Positions 26,949 through 41,017 are shown, counted from the first letter of the stretch. The stretch is DNA of 64,000 nucleotides from Ceratodon purpureus (GCA_014871385.1 CM026432.1:3831271-3895270); one strand, 5' to 3'. The notes: generated by a model not told the origin, from the sequence alone. Made by a program: numbers and translations.

Positions 26949-29351
26949 ATGATGCGCACGGCGTGGTTGGGCAGTGCTGCCAGACGGAGCCTGTTGCCTT
27001 CGCTTCCGGTACACCAGTTTGCGGGTCAAGTGTGCCGTGTGCAATGTTGTGCCGATGTGCACGCTATGAAGTTGGTGGACCAGGAGTATGCGGAGCTTGA
27101 GCTGAAGTCGATTACTCACCAGGTGCGGTTTCCTCACAGCCTTGTATGTGAGGTTTTTATCAGCAGAAGGGATGAGCAATTGCGGTTCTGTGTTCTGTTG
27201 TGCATTTATGAGTTTCGTGGAGTTGAATGTGGTGGAGTGTGTGGATTCTAATGTGGGGTTGAGAGGAGTGTATGAAGGTCGTGAAGCGTAATGTTCTGTG
27301 TTTTTTGTTGAGCAGGTGGGAGGTGTGAGGGTGCGCCAGCATGTGAATCCGTTCAAGGCTTCTCTTACGGTCTGCATCGAATCCTTCTGAGTGGTTCTTT
27401 CTTATGTATGTGACTAGATTCAGAGCACACGTGCCAGTTCTTGTGTATGATACGACACCTTGTGGAGAGAATTTGTCCATGAATCTGTCCATGAATTGAA
27501 AGTGACCAACCTTTGATTTTTCGACAAGGTCATCTTGTATCTGTTATAGTTTGGATTTGGACGTTGTTTAACAATGGCGTCGGGGGCCTCCAATGCAGGC
27601 TCCTACTGTTCCTCCAGCATGGGACACTGAATTTGCAGACCCAACGCTGCCTCTTCATGTCGATATTGGCTGTGGTGTGTAAGCGCTATTCAAGGTTCTG
27701 TACAAATAGGTAGAATTGAAGTTTTGTGCACATGGAAGACATGTGATACCGTTGTTGAGATTGGTTATGTATTTTAGTGAGGAAGGATGTGCTCTGATGA
27801 TCGTGTGCGTTAACGCATAGTTTCCACGTTTGTTTTGACTGGTCTTCACGATTCTATACGTTGGCTGTCAACCGAGTTTGCTCTCTATCTACCAGATTGT
27901 GTGAGAATTCCGTCAATGAAAGCATCACTGTCTTTGCAGGAAGTGGTCGACTCTTGATGGTATTGGCGAAAAGAAGCGTGGGAACTTGCAATTTTTTGGG
28001 CATAGACATACGTGACAAGGTCTGTGCGGATCTTCTTTGAACTCACATGAACTTATGTTAGATTAAGAAACATCTGTACACCAGGAGTTTCTTTTTGGAA
28101 GTGCCAGAGATGATACCATAACAAAATCAAGCCACTTCGGTATACTGTTGTGGGTTGTACCCATCATGTGACAAGTTAGTCGTTCATAGATCTTGTGTCT
28201 TCAGTGTACGAGTTAGTTGACGACAACAGCCGCTTCACATGCTAATGTTACAGAGATGTTCGTGGGAGCAGTCGTTCTTGAGATATATTGTTTAAGCTTG
28301 TCATTATTGTTCTATGCAGTTATTGCAACGTTCAACTATATGGGCGGAGGAGCTAAACCTTACAAACATGTAAGTGAGGCCTGGTAATGAAATCTGTATT
28401 CACGAACTTATTCTCTGACTAGGCACGGGTCAGCACATGGCGATTTGTTTTTTAGGGAATGGAACTGGCTGTTTCTTTTTCGAATACGGGAATGGAACCG
28501 TCATGTTCTTAAGATTTGTCTTCTTCTGATCTTTAAGTCGTGCACCGGTTGCAGACATTTCAAGGTTGCAAATGCAACACTTGCTCTGGATGCGATACTG
28601 ATGAAATACCCGGGTCCCCTTAGGCTGGTTTCTATACTGGTAAGATTTTTTCATGACACTCAATGTCTGTAGGAACAAAATATCATACTGCTCAACTGCA
28701 AGCGAAGCTTTCAGCCAAGCCGCCCATAATGTATCGTAGTCCTATCCTTGTGTGTGAGTTGACGAACAGAAGCTCCTCAAACAAACAAATAATCGAACAA
28801 GCAAATGTGCCGAAGAAGCTGAAGCTGCGATAGTTACTCAGATGGTCACTTAATTGATGGATTTTCGTTTTCTGGCGTGCAGTGCCCAGATCCACATTTC
28901 AAGCAGCGGCATCGGAAGAGACGGATAGTGCAGAAGTCTTTAGTTGATGCTCTTGAGAAACATCTCCCAACTGGTGGCCAGGTGAGATTGATCCGGACCT
29001 TAAGTCGCGTAGTCTCGAATGCGTATGGTTCTAAAATTTGCCATTGGACTTTGCTGCCTCACATTGAGAATCTTGTATTGATATTGTTTGACTGCCGTAA
29101 GTAATGAACATCCTCGTTTGCTTTGTCTGAAGCAGATATTTCTTCAATCAGATGTTGAGGAAGTGGCCATGGATATGAGAGACCAATTCGACGAGAATGT
29201 AAATTTCACTCGTGTGCACTCACCTGGGTCATCTTTGTGTAACTCTGAGGGCTGGTTATTGGACAGCCCACTTGGAGTTGCCACAGAAAGGGAGATCCAT
29301 GCTCTTGCCAATGGTGGAGTCATCTATAGGTTGTTGTTTCAACGTGTATGA
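26949..29351 (+). CDS. tRNA (guanine-N7-)-methyltransferase, TrmB type, plastid-like form
   Basis: Eight exons join in phase: 26949-27122, 27316-27369, 27599-27674, 27940-28019, 28320-28369, 28555-28639, 28883-28981 and 29136-29351, giving 277 residues. The N-terminus is rich in Ala, Ser and Arg with no acidic residue in the first 35, as expected for an organelle transit peptide. Then come RVRQHVNPF, the SAM-binding loop VDIGCGSGRLL, NIHFKVANA, the family hallmark CPDPHFKQRHRKRR, QSDVEEVAMDMRDQF, and TEREIHA near the end. TrmB enzymes methylate G46 in the tRNA variable loop using S-adenosylmethionine. The order of blocks matches the single-subunit bacterial-type plant homologue. The second exon's donor (ACG|GTCTGC) is weak. 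The ATG at 26949 precedes all conserved blocks and is preferred. Confidence 0.93.
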
Positions 29352-30698
29352 GGAAGCTTCAGACTCTGACACAGTGCACTATAATTCTAAACCTGTTCGC
29401 CGCTCCATAACACCCGAATCTCGATGTCTGATCAAAACACTCGTTTGATCCTTGTCTGCTTCTCTATTACTCGTGATTACATGGTTGCTTGTGGGCCGGC
29501 GTATACAGATTCATCATGTTCTTGTTTTTGTGTGCGTCCCTAATCTTACTGGTGTTGTGTTGTTGCTCCACTTTACATCATACTACTTGTTCTGTTTGGT
29601 TCTAACGTGACAGGGGGAGAGTTTAAATTCTACCAAAGAATTACAGGATCTAAGAATTTGATTTCCTAACTATATCCATGCATGAAATCTCAAAGTTCAC
29701 ATCCTTCAGATCTTCAGATTCGTCTTCATCGTCCATTCGCTTATAAATGCTCGCTGAACAATTCATGTCATGAATCTAGCTGCGTAGAATATAACAATAT
29801 GGTTGTACGCACTGCATTACGAAAACAAAAATGTAACATTGGTTAGTCGATCACCGGAAATGTCCGACACACATGCTCCAAGCCTTCACGTTCCGGTCAA
29901 GTTGATTATGAAACTTAGTCAAAATCCGAAGATGGTGCGTACATACCAGTGTTGGTCGGGTATAGGGGGTTTAGCCGGGTATCAATACTGGGTATGAATA
30001 GGGTCTCACGAAACCGATACAGGGTTACGTGCATGGGCTTAAAATTAGGATTTATGTATGTTGCCCCTCACTGCGTCTCCGAGATACTGCATTGTGTACC
30101 CGACTGCGGTGATTTCGTGGGGGCATAACTGATATTTAGATTTGGATTCCCTATGTGAGGGTACGATGTGCAAGGTAGGGTTTGTGAGAGTGTGTGTAAT
30201 TGTGAGCGGCATTGGCTGAGATCGTGGGTGTTATGTTGAGGGGCAGAGTGGGGGCTGCCCTTGCTGCGCTTTGAAGGCGCGTTGTTATTGACGGCTGGGT
30301 GAGTGAGGTACGATGATCAAGTGGAGTTTTTCTGTTGTCTAGGATAGTCATCCCTTTTCCTCGCTTTAGTGCCGGGTTCTCATTTAATTTCTTCTTGCTC
30401 AACAGTTTCAGTGACTTCTTATGGTGCATGTGATGGTGGCATTATCGCTGTTTTGTTAAGCTTGTTTCCTTCAAGGATATTTTTAATGAATCATGTGAAG
30501 CCCAACCTGAACCATCAATGATGTGCTAGTCGGTAATTGCTTGGGTCTCTCATACAAAACTCATGTTTGTATTCCCATTGCAAGGGAGTGATCATAATTC
30601 TGTCTGGACTGTATGTGTATTGTGTCAATTCTATTCGACAGTGTAATTAGAGATAGATCTGCGAGTTTTTTGATTGGTGTATGAGTTTTTTGTATGGT
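29352..30698. other. Intergenic region holding one arm of an inverted repeat pair
   Basis: Bases 29438-29602 are the inverted partner of 23836-23993. The remaining sequence shows no supported gene. Confidence 0.5.
29438..29602 (-). repeat. Dispersed repeat, inverted partner of 23836-23993
   Basis: The reverse complement of this segment matches 23836-23993 through several blocks of ten or more identical bases. It sits just downstream of the TrmB-type gene. Confidence 0.75.
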
Positions 30699-30922
30699 GT
30701 ATGAGTGATTTTTGAGTGATATCTGTATGAGTGATTTTTGAGTGATATCTGTATGAGTGATTTTTGAGTGATATCTGTATGAGTGATTTTTGAGTGATAT
30801 CTGTATGAGTGATTTTTGAGTGATATCTGTATGAGTGATTTTTGAGTGATATCTGGATGAGTGATTTTTGAGTGATATCTGTATGAGTGATTTTTGAGTG
30901 ATTTCTGTATGAGTGATTTTTA
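30699..30922. repeat. Minisatellite of 26-bp units, about 8.5 copies
   Basis: The unit is TATGAGTGATTTTTGAGTGA plus TATCTG. Copies are almost identical, with one G for T and a variant at the last unit. The unit itself contains two GAGTGAT half-units. Confidence 0.95.
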
Positions 30923-32905
30923 ATACCATACCCGTGTGCATATTGCCCTGGTATTAGTTGTGGTGATATTGCGCTATTGATATTTTGCTATTACTCACAG
31001 GAAAAATTTAGATTGATATTGTTAATGATTTTAAACAATACGGTTTTCAAATACCCTGCACCCGCCCTCTCTTGGATTCTACAGAATCTCGGTACTTGGA
31101 ACCGGCTGGTATCTCTAAATTATGATACCCGAACAACACTGGTACATACCAAGGCAAACAGCACTTCAACACACAAATCATACTCTAATAATTGATATTC
31201 CATAATGTCGGAAGTGAAATCTCGTGACTGCAGCTGTGGTGAAAACCAAAAGAAGACAATCCCAACCGATCACTGCAACCATCCTTAAATCCCAGGAAAA
31301 TAAGACACGTTCAAAAGACTGTCATCTTCCTCCAAATGAAACTGCACAAACATGATTGATCATATTCTAACCAATGGCATTAAGGCATAAACATACATCA
31401 TGCTCAAACGGACCCAATAATGAACAGTGTTCCCTCAAAACAAATCCAGCTGAAATTTTCTAAACTCCAGGTCCCAAAGGAGGAAGACCCTCAAGGTGAC
31501 AGCACCCATGCACACACGTCCACTACAATTTGGGCAGGCATCGCAAGTCGGGCAATTGGCAAAGACCCTGGCTAAAGTTTAAGTTGAGTATAATCAGCTC
31601 AGATAACAGATACAGCCCTTCACCTCCTCTATTTGCCACGGAAGGCGTAGAGACAACACGGACAATCTCAGACACAAGCCAACCACTTCATTGAGGTCAA
31701 TCGTGTAACCACCAACTCGTTTACTACAGTACCATGAAGATTCACGGGTCAACTCTAATAAAACGCCATCAGATTCTTTAGTTGCATTGCATTTAAAACC
31801 CACCTGATGAACACCTCACACTTATATCACAGCATACCAAAGTCACCGACAATTCAATCTATTCCTACAGTAGAACTTTATCACTTTTAACAGTCCACCT
31901 AATCTCTCCGCGGCTATGCCATGCGTGCAACATCTTGCGGGCATCTAAAACTACGCTGAGACTGTTCTGCTGCGTGGTGCTAGACAAAGAAATTTCCAGA
32001 CGCAATACCTACAACGATTTTAAGCAGATTTAAGATTCCAACTGCACAAATCAACCAGGGAGCAGCAAAACAGGCTCATGCTGTGATGCACTTCCTCGTC
32101 AAAGCAGCTTCAATGTATGAGAGAGGTGAAGATTGTATAACCTTAAACTTCCTGTCTTGTTCTTCCTTCGTCTAGGTGAGGTTCAGGTGGTTACCCATTG
32201 CTAACTCATGTAATCCGTCCTTGAGTTAACACACTTTGATTTAGAAGAACTGGCTGCCACTGAGCTTACCCGGCACCATTAGATAGGACTTCAAGCATTC
32301 AAATATATTGTACACTTATCAACAGAAAGAATCATTCATGTTACCTGTGCTATACACAGAGACCCCGCCGCCCAGTGGAGGCTCAGTGCACACATATATT
32401 TGTATCCATTACGTTAAAAACTAACCAGTACATGATTGTACTCATTAATCAACAGACGTTACTGGCAGTGCGAGACCATAGAGATCAATATAAAACTTCT
32501 GATATGCACCGCAGTGTAGTTTCATCATGTTGAAACTAAGCAGTGGTTCATGCTGCTACCATAAACAAATACTATCACAAACAGACGACGGTGACAATAG
32601 TTACGCAAATCCGTTGAGGAAAAACTAGACATTAATCACTTCATCCCAGCACGACCCCTATTTTTGCAAATGTAGGAAAATCGAAAACATTTTTGTGCAG
32701 GTTGTCATTAAAAACCTAGTATACAAAAGAATGTGACACAGCATTGCATCCATTGTGCTAGTAACCAATCTCCCACTTCCTATATCATAAGAAACTCCTA
32801 GAATGACCCCAATCTAACAGGAACCATTTCCACACTCTGACCTAACTCCGATACCGGAACAAAAGAGTGCAAAACGGACTAGCAAACCTTCAAACGAATG
32901 CATCA
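30923..32905. other. Intergenic region between the minisatellite and plastid RPL27
   Basis: No supported coding region or known repeat. The right end probably contains the 3' untranslated region of RPL27, which is transcribed leftward. Confidence 0.5.
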
Positions 32906-33887
32906 CTAGCACAAAGCTTTCTCATCAGACCCCTCAGCACTCTCAGCTGAAGCCATGGCCAAGCTGGGATCAAACACCTCGGTGCCTTCCTGATAAGCCC
33001 TACGACGCTCACGACGCTCCCTGAAAAACTCTCGCCGCCTAACCTTCCTGCTGTTAGGGTTCTCCACCTTCTCCTCTGTCACTGGATACACACTAATCTG
33101 CAATTCCACGCCACAGCGTCAAACACTCCACAAACACCATCCCATTCAGAGTAGTCCAAGCCTCCACAAACCCAAACACCTCCCACAACCATCCAAAAAG
33201 TCATCTACCCCTCCAATTCTCATTCCAAATACACCTTCACATGTAACAACTATTCACCACAACGCAGAACACATGTCTCCTCTCTTACCATGTGCCACTA
33301 TGTCCAATCGGACATGAATTCAACAAAGCTCGAAAGAGATTAAGAAACATACCTTCTTCCTGTCAGGTCCAAATTTCTCGAACTTCACAAGCCCATCGAT
33401 CAACGAGTAGATAGTATAATCCCTTCCAATTCCGACATTCTTTCCAGGATGGAACTGCCCACAGAAACCATCACAGAAATACTCAATTCCAGCCTCCAAT
33501 TCAGAACTCATAAACTCACAAACTCACAAACTCACAAACTCACAAACTCACAAACTCACAAACTCACAAACTCACAAACTCACAAACTCACAAACTCCAG
33601 CAACTGACCTTGGTACCGCGTTGGCGCACAATGATGGCCCCGGGCTGCGCAGTCTGGTCGCCGTAAATCTTCACACCGAGCATCTTCGGCTTGGAGTCAC
33701 GCCCATTCTTCGTACTCCCCGAACCCTTCTTATGCGCAGCTTCAATCACAACTCCAGCAGGACCCTGTGACGAAACCGAAGCCTCCCCAGCAGTGGACAC
33801 TCTACACTCGCCCCCCAGAAAGGATAACCCCGAGCTGGACGACACGGACAGGCCTGTGAAGACGGTCGAGAGCGAGGTAATCGCCAT
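32906..33887 (-). CDS. RPL27: Plastid large-subunit ribosomal protein bL27 precursor
   Basis: Three exons, 33887-33609, 33454-33353 and 33097-32906, encode 190 residues. The first 50 or so are Ser/Thr/Val-rich with few acids, a typical plastid transit peptide. The mature part starts near [17 protein letters not shown], the bL27 N-terminus that reaches the peptidyl-transferase centre. Then come LGVKIYGDQ and [11 protein letters not shown], then [18 protein letters not shown], and a basic tail with [15 protein letters not shown], as in plant plastid L27 which is longer than the bacterial protein. It belongs to the 50S subunit of the plastid ribosome. Both introns are phase 0. It is head-to-head with TOP6B. 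Confidence 0.96.
33504..33597. repeat. Microsatellite of 8-bp AACTCACA units in RPL27 intron 1
   Basis: About eleven units lie within the 154-base first intron, immediately after the true donor as read on the minus strand. Read in the sense of the gene each unit gives TGTGAGTT, which contains the splice-donor-like string GTGAGT. Confidence 0.95.
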
Positions 33888-34259
33888 GGCTGTAACTTAG
33901 AATCGTCCTACTGAAGCCCAACTCTTTGTTTGCAGACAGAAGAAGACTCTCATGACCCAGAGCGGATAAGAAAACGCTCCTCCGAAGTTGAGAACCGAAC
34001 TGACTAGAACCGGACCGAGATGGCCCAGATGGGTATCCAGAGAAGTATGGATCTCCGAAAACGAGAAAACAATGATTCCCTCGACTTCCTCTCGAGACTA
34101 ACTTGTTAGTGTGGCGGGAAGCGTTCCAAGCTTCGTCAAAGGCTCTGCATGATGATGCAGTTTCGTTTTCCAGGAAGGCCATGATCATGTGAGCTATGTT
34201 GTTCATGTGAGCTATGTTGATCATCTGACGCTGGAAGTTGTTCCTCTCTGGTGGTAGCC
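33888..34259. promoter_or_regulatory. Shared intergenic promoter region of plastid RPL27 and TOP6B
   Basis: The start codons are 372 bases apart, divergent. A short tandem duplication near 34190-34222 (GAGCTATGTTG twice) lies close to the TOP6B start. No clear TATA box is visible. Joint control is inference from spacing. Confidence 0.45.
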
Positions 34260-37200
34260 ATGGAGGGTTCCAAGGGCAAGGCCAAGCCCAAGGGGAAGGC
34301 CGCGGCAGCTGCGAATGAATCCGTCCTCAAGCAGAGTACGCATCTGATTCCACCCGTTTCTTTCCTTCTTTGAGATCGTCTTCTTGTCTTTGGATTGTGC
34401 AAATGGGTCACGCTTCGGAGGTTTTTCTCGTGGTCGATTGCAGGGTGCATTGCTTGAGCTGGTCGCTTTTGGTGTCTTTGATTAGGGCAGTGGGGTTGGT
34501 GATGTTTTGTGAAGATAATCACTTGTGTGAATTTTTGGTTTTTTTTTGGAGCGGATGATCAGCTGGCGGTTTTGAGTGGTTTTGGATGTGGAGGGGTTTT
34601 TGTGGTAGTTTGCACTGTCTTCATGAATTTTGGGATGTTGGTTCTGTTTAATTTTTTAGTTTTGGTCTTAGGTTTATGTGTTGTGGATTGTGACGGAATT
34701 TTCTACGTGTTTCGGTTTGCTTTGTCTTTGACTCTGTTTGTGCTTGTTTGGATTGCAGAGTCTCCAGCTGAATTTTTCTCTGAGAACAAGAATATTGCCG
34801 GATTTGATAATGTAAGATTCCTCTAGCTCATGTTTGTTTAGCGTTAGGGTTCGTGTTGAAGATATGTTGAATGGTAGGTTTTTCCTCTTAGAGAATGCGT
34901 CGGTTTGTGTTGGAAGTCCATCGGCTTCTATGTAAGGCTGAGTTTTGAGCTTCATAAGTAGAGCTAGTGGGATCATGCATGTTTCTATGACTGCCAGCTT
35001 CCTTGGCTCATCTAGATTTATTAATGTCAAGTAGAATGATTTTCAATTCTGCATTTTTGCTCTGTGGGAGATTCTCATCTGGAAATTTTTCATTTTGTGG
35101 CAGCCTGGGAAGAGTCTTTATACGACAGTGCGTGAACTCGTGGAAAATGCTCTTGATTCAGCAGAGTCTATTGCCGAGCTTCCTATCATCGAGGTGACCA
35201 TGTAAGTCACTTTGTTATTGCAGTCCACAGCTGGGAAACAATGACATTTTTCTGAATTTTTACAAAAAAAATTATGCAATTACTCGAGACGCTTTATGTT
35301 CCGAAATTGGGACCGTTTTTAATCAAGACGATCTGGTGTTTTTGTTGCCCTCTGGGAGTCTTAGAATGTGGAATTAATTTGAAGGTAATCAGGTTTGATT
35401 TGTTTTGTCTATTCAGGACAATGGTGGCTGAGCTTTGTAGTGGTATATCTTGTTTTGCTGGTGTCTTAAGTACAACGAAAAATCAATCGACTGTGCTTGA
35501 ACACCTTGCGCAGAGAGGAAATTAGCAGGTCTACATTTAATGCTATGATTGGACTTGTTGATCGGGAGCGTGTTGATGCCGCTTTGTATGACGACTTTGA
35601 ATCCGAGAAGGCCAAGGAGGTGATTGACCATATTTGCCCACCTTATCATTTTTATAAAAAGCAACATTTATCTTTATTGCTTGTTGTTTCGTTGGAATTT
35701 GTGTTCTTTCATGGCTACAATAAGACCACGCCTAATTCATTTTGGTTCGTAACCTCTCACTAGCTATTGAGTCCTTGTTATTAGTCTTGTAATGTACCCT
35801 GGGTTCCTTTGCAGATTTTGTTTTTGATTATTCTGCATCTTAAAATAAATGTGTGTTTATGCAGAAACGACTTGCCAAGGAAGCTCGGGATCAAGAAAAG
35901 CTAGCGAAGGCCTTAGCCGCTGGAAAGAAGATTAAGGAGTCCAATGCCAAGACTGGTAGAGGGCGTGGTGACACATCCTTCTTCAAGGTTACATGTAAGG
36001 TACTCACACCAAAGCAAACTTATACTATTTGGAACTTATTGGCTTTTTTAACTTCATCCTTACTAATGATCATAGCAAATATTGGCTGCATGTTACTATC
36101 TTGACAGTGACCAAGGCTGGATGTGTACTTACAGGATAATGGGAAGGGTATGTCGCACGAAGATATTCCAAATATGCTTGGGCGAGGTATGTGAACTGGT
36201 GATTATTTTTTTATTCTTCCGATATGATAGTATTTAAGTCAAGGTCGTGATTGTTGTTTATGATTTTCGTGACATGGGATGAGTAAAATGTTACCTAAGA
36301 ATTCTTACTCTTCGATTGATTCCATCATCCACTCTGTGTAGGGTTGTAACATGGTGGTAACGTCTGACCAGTTCGTTTGGTTGAGCTCCCTCTCCGTCGT
36401 AGTTCTTCTCTAATGTGGATGTTTGCTGGTGTTTCGCAGTTCTGTCTGGAACAAAGTATGGATTGAAGCAAACTCGTGGAAAATTTGGACTAGGTGCTAA
36501 AATGGTGAGTTTACATCTTCATTTGCATCCTCACCTTGTATGTTCTACATATTTTGGAGTTCACATATGTACTCTGTATATGGCCTACCGGCTTAGAAGT
36601 TGCAGGATATCTTAAATAATTTGTGACCTCTTGGTCTTTCAGGCGCTAATCTGGTCGAAGATGAGTACTGGTCTGCCGATTGACATCTGGAGTTCAACAA
36701 AAGGCCAGGATTTCATTTCCTTCTGCAAGCTTGACCTTAACATCCATCTGTGAGTTGAACTCAGCCACGGTCATGGTTTTAGGACGGAAGAAGTAGTATG
36801 CGAGGCCAACTTTATGGACTCTCCTTGACAATATCTGTGGCACGCAGCTTCAGCTCTGCTCCCTTTGCTTTCAAGGAAATTGTCTGTATTCCTCAATAGC
36901 GGTTTTTGCTTGTGATTCTTTAGAGTTATCTCGATCATTTTCAGATTCTCTCGATAATTCACACTTTTCTGTACTATCTGTTGTATAATGCAACATCTCG
37001 CTGAAAAACCTGCCTTGTCTGTGGAGGAATTACATCATTAAGTAATGTCCTAAAACTTAAGTATAATCTTTCATAGCTTTTGATTGTCATTTGCTGAGCA
37101 TCTCACTTTGTTGGGATTGACCACTGCGTGTTCATTCTTCAGAAATATTCCAAATATCCACATCCATGAGAAACGGCCAAATCCAGAGGGGTGGCGTGGA

Positions 37201-40200
37201 GCAGAACTGCAGGTTACCATAGAAGGCAATTGGACGACGTACCGTGTGAGCAACTTTGGACATCATTCCCCATAACTCTGGCTTATACAATGTTTAAAAT
37301 CTGTTTTTTTCTACTTTTTTGCTGCATTTTTCAGCGTTTGTCTGCCATTCATCTGCGTCTTTTCAGAACATGTGGTTGGTTGCCTGGTTCGATCTTCTTG
37401 GAAGGATGAAGTCCAATTTTCTTTAGTTACTATTCAGAAGTTCACATTGATCATGGCGAGGGTTTAGAGGGCTAAGGAGTTGTGGATTGGCGATAACAAT
37501 CTGAACCTTGCATCTCTCAGTATTGACGTCGATTTTGTGCTGGTTACAGTCCAAGATAATAAACTACATGCGACAGATGGGAGTGATCACGCCTTACGCA
37601 GAGTTCCGGTTTTCCTACATCGGACCAACACCAGAGTGAGTTTCGTGTTGCTTTACACTAGGCATTTGAGACTTGTACTGCCTTGCATATAAGTCTGTTT
37701 TATGCCTTCAGTAATTATCTCACTTCCGGGGAATACTAAATTCTTTTTCTTGTTTTGTGTTCAGCAAAAACCTCACGATCCGCTTTTCAAGACGAACGGA
37801 TGTGATGCCTCCTGTGCCAGAGGAAACTAAATACCACCCGTCCGCAGTCGACCTCCTGCTAATTAAAAGGCTTATTTCTGAATCAAAGGAGATACACCTT
37901 CAACCTTTCTTGCAGAAGGAGTTCGTTAGCATCAATAAGGCATATGCAGAACGACTCATTGGTATTTCCTATTTTTCAATGCTTTCGTTTTGGTTTTATA
38001 ATAAGCTGATTGGCTGATTTCTTCTGACAAATGGATTATTATGAGATGAGTGGATCCTCTTGCTTACGTCATGTGTAAGGTGCATCTGAAGATGAGCACA
38101 TTTTTCACTTGTCTGACATTCAGGGGAAATGGGTCCCGAGTTTCAACCCAAGATGCTTGTGAAGGATCTCACTGGTGAACAGATTGTTCGTCTTCATCAA
38201 CTATTCAGACAAGCGAAATTTGATGATCCGAGTGGACAGGTAACATTTGCGATTTGGGAGATCAAAAATTTGTGGAATGTATGTTACTCCAGTAAACCTT
38301 TTAAGCTTCCCAGGAAAGTAAGATTAGCTATGTTTTTTGCAATTTTGTGGTCAGTTAATCTTCAGTGAGTTTCATGTTAACTCTAACTCTTGGTGCAGTG
38401 CCTTAGCCCTGCTGGAGAATACAACTTACGCCTTGGTATAATGAAAGAGTTGTCTCCGGATCTGGTTGCTACTTATGAGGGCAGGTGGGTTTGCCAATAG
38501 GAGAGATTGCTTAGTCAAGCTGATAATATCCTAGTATATTTATTTCTGAGTTGTGATCTGCTACACAGGGCTTTAACCTGGTCTTTCTCATTTCACATTG
38601 AAATCATCTACGCATAGAGTGTTGACCTTTATGAGAGCGTGAGCACGTTGATTGGATTTTTCTGCCTGGTTCTGCTGCGCTCCGTTGCTTTCTTAAGCTG
38701 GAAATGTATAATTCAATGTAATCAAGTGTTGATTAGGGGTGAATAATATTGAATGCAAGCCTTCGAAGTTATGTTCAATAATTGAGAAGTGTGTTCTGGC
38801 TGCAGTGCTCAAGTCTTTGAGGGGCATCCATTCATAGTGGAGGCCGGTGTTAGCCTTGGCGGTAAAGATGTCAAGCCTGTAAGTGCTCACTCTTTCTCTC
38901 TTACTCTCTTTGAATTGTGCTTGTTTAGTACGATTAAGAATTGTGTTGTGTGGATTATCAAGGTCGTACCTGTTGGTCAACTTGCGCCTTTAAAACGAAG
39001 CCAGTTGTTTCCAATTTGGGATGGTTGCCTCATAATCTGTGATATTGCATGTGCTGTAGGGCGTGAACATCTTCCGCTTCGCGAATCGCATCCCTCTCCT
39101 ATTTGAGCAAGGCGGGGACGTTGTCACACGTACCGCCATGAAACGCATCAAGTAATGCTTCATGTACCATTATTGTTGAAAGTCATTATGATCAATTCTT
39201 GATTACTCTTGTGAATTCAAATTGACCTTTTTTTCTTGCAGCTGGAACTCGTACAAAATCAATCAACAACAAGATAAGATTGGTGTATTCGTGAGCATTG
39301 TAAGCACCAAAATTCCGTTCAAGGGCACAGGCAAAGAGTACATCGGCGATGATATATCTGAAATTGCAGTAGCTGTAAAGGTGACTGTCTGGTTTATCCT
39401 TCACCTGGTTTGTGTACAAGATCAACTCTTATGAGTTGTGTAACATCTGACCCAGAGGCTTTATATTCTGTTTCAGACCATCATTTCTTTTTGCTATGAA
39501 TATGCTGTGCAGAATTTCTTTCACCGCAAGTAGATTAGTCAAATTTATGGTCTAATCTTCCTCATGAAATGACCCGACTGACGACTTTTTCTGGTGTATG
39601 TTTTGGCAGTCGGCACTTCAGAACTGCTGCATTCAGCTGAAAGCAAAATTGGTGCGGCAGCAGCAAGCTAAAGAAAGACAGCAACGCAAGCGCAATCTTT
39701 CCAAGTAAAACTCTTGCCGATTTCAGACCCACTGACGAGTGAATGAGAAGTGCAAATCTTTATCGTGTTTGTGTTGTCCCGAGTTGTTGGGTATAGTGGC
39801 AGTGAATATTCTTGTTGAAGTATTGATTTCTCCAACAGACCGAAGTACATCAAACTTTCTCACTAAATTTTAGCATCTGTTATTTTTTGGCATTCACGGT
39901 GTTGCAAACGATACATTTTGGACACTACCTGAGATTATGCAAGAGATGCAGCTGTACATACTTACACGCAAATCTGTAATCTTCGCAGGTACATCCCAGA
40001 TGTGTCACGTGCAATTTACGATGTGCTAGAGATCGTGTCCGGACCAGTTGCCCAAAGACCGAGGTACGGTCCAGAGTATCAAGATCTGCTTGAGAAAGTT
40101 GCCAAACGTGAAGTCACTGAAGCCACACTGAAGCAGAAGCTCACTAGTCATGTGCAACAGGTACATACTTGCTCTTATGTTTATCTATTGAAGTCTTGTA

Positions 40201-40586
40201 TTTATTTGATTGAAATCACATGGTTATGGAATGCTACACTGCAATTATGTTCTACCATGTGAAACAGACTTGAATCAGGAGTTCTGCATTTGGGTAATAA
40301 TCTTCCGTGCTGTCGTATTCCTGTATAATTCTTTTCTCAAGAAATTAACCCTCTTCTCCCATACCATGGGCTTAATCCTTCATTGCCAGATTCGTGAGAC
40401 AACTTCTAACTGCTGGCTACCGTTTTACAGGTCGACTCAGAGATGGCGCTGGAATTTGCTACCCAGAGTGGTATGGTTGACACTGCTCGAGAGAATGTCT
40501 ATCTGAGAGCTCTAGATTCGAAAAGACATTTTGCAGTGGAACTCCACAACCCAGTTGCTGTATTTAAATTATTTGCTGGAATATAG
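34260..40586 (+). CDS. TOP6B: DNA topoisomerase VI subunit B
   Basis: Nineteen exons join in phase to 668 residues: 34260-34335, 34759-34811, 35104-35201, 35514-35619, 35865-35999, 36135-36186, 36440-36504, 36643-36749, 37143-37245, 37550-37635, 37765-37961, 38124-38239, 38399-38484, 38806-38878, 39060-39151, 39242-39380, 39610-39704, 39989-40160 and 40431-40586. The GHKL ATPase blocks are clear: VRELVENALDSAE (N box), DNGKGMSHEDIPNMLGR (G1), and GTKYGLKQTRGKFGLGAKMA (G2). The transducer contains RRTDVMPPVPEETKYHPS, KRINWNSYKIN and the conserved lysine loop near DKIGVFVSIVSTKIPFKGT. TOP6B forms an A2B2 type IIB topoisomerase with the Spo11-like TOP6A; in plants it is needed for endoreduplication. 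The length matches plant homologues. The lysine-rich MEGSKGKAKPKGKAAA start is preceded by a good context. Confidence 0.97.
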
Positions 40587-40688
40587 ATTAACACAGTTTT
40601 AAATATTCACTGCAAGTGCATCTTGAAGTGCACAACTGTCAGTGACGTGATGGAACTCTTTCAATTTGGGATCAGAGGGATTTGAACA

Positions 40689-40743
40689 CAAAATTCAGTT
40701 TTTTTTTTTTGTTTTTTTTTTTTTTTGTAAGCAAAATTCAGTT
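40689..40743 (-). mobile_element. Minimal retroposed insertion, essentially only a poly(A) tail, with 12-bp target duplication
   Basis: The 12 bases CAAAATTCAGTT occur at 40689-40700 and again at 40732-40743. Between them is a T-rich run with one G, followed by GTAAG, about 31 bases in all. This is what LINE machinery leaves when an insertion is almost completely truncated at its 5' end. The donor cannot be identified. Confidence 0.7.
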
Positions 40744-41017
40744 ATTAAATGCAGTGTCATGGTAGATGTACTGCCAGGGCAAAAGTATGAAGGGGCTGTT
40801 ATTAAGAAGGTGAGTTTATTGACCAACAAGACACCTGTACAACTTTAAACAATCATACACCTTCAATACTAATTTAAAGAACTCTCAATCAGGAGCTTCT
40901 CAAGGGATATCCCTACCAGGCCCTTGCATCTTGAACTTGAAGCTTTAAAGTATACATATCAGGTTTGGTTTACATGATGCTCTAGCATTGTTTTGATCTT
41001 TTTCTTTACCTGGCTTC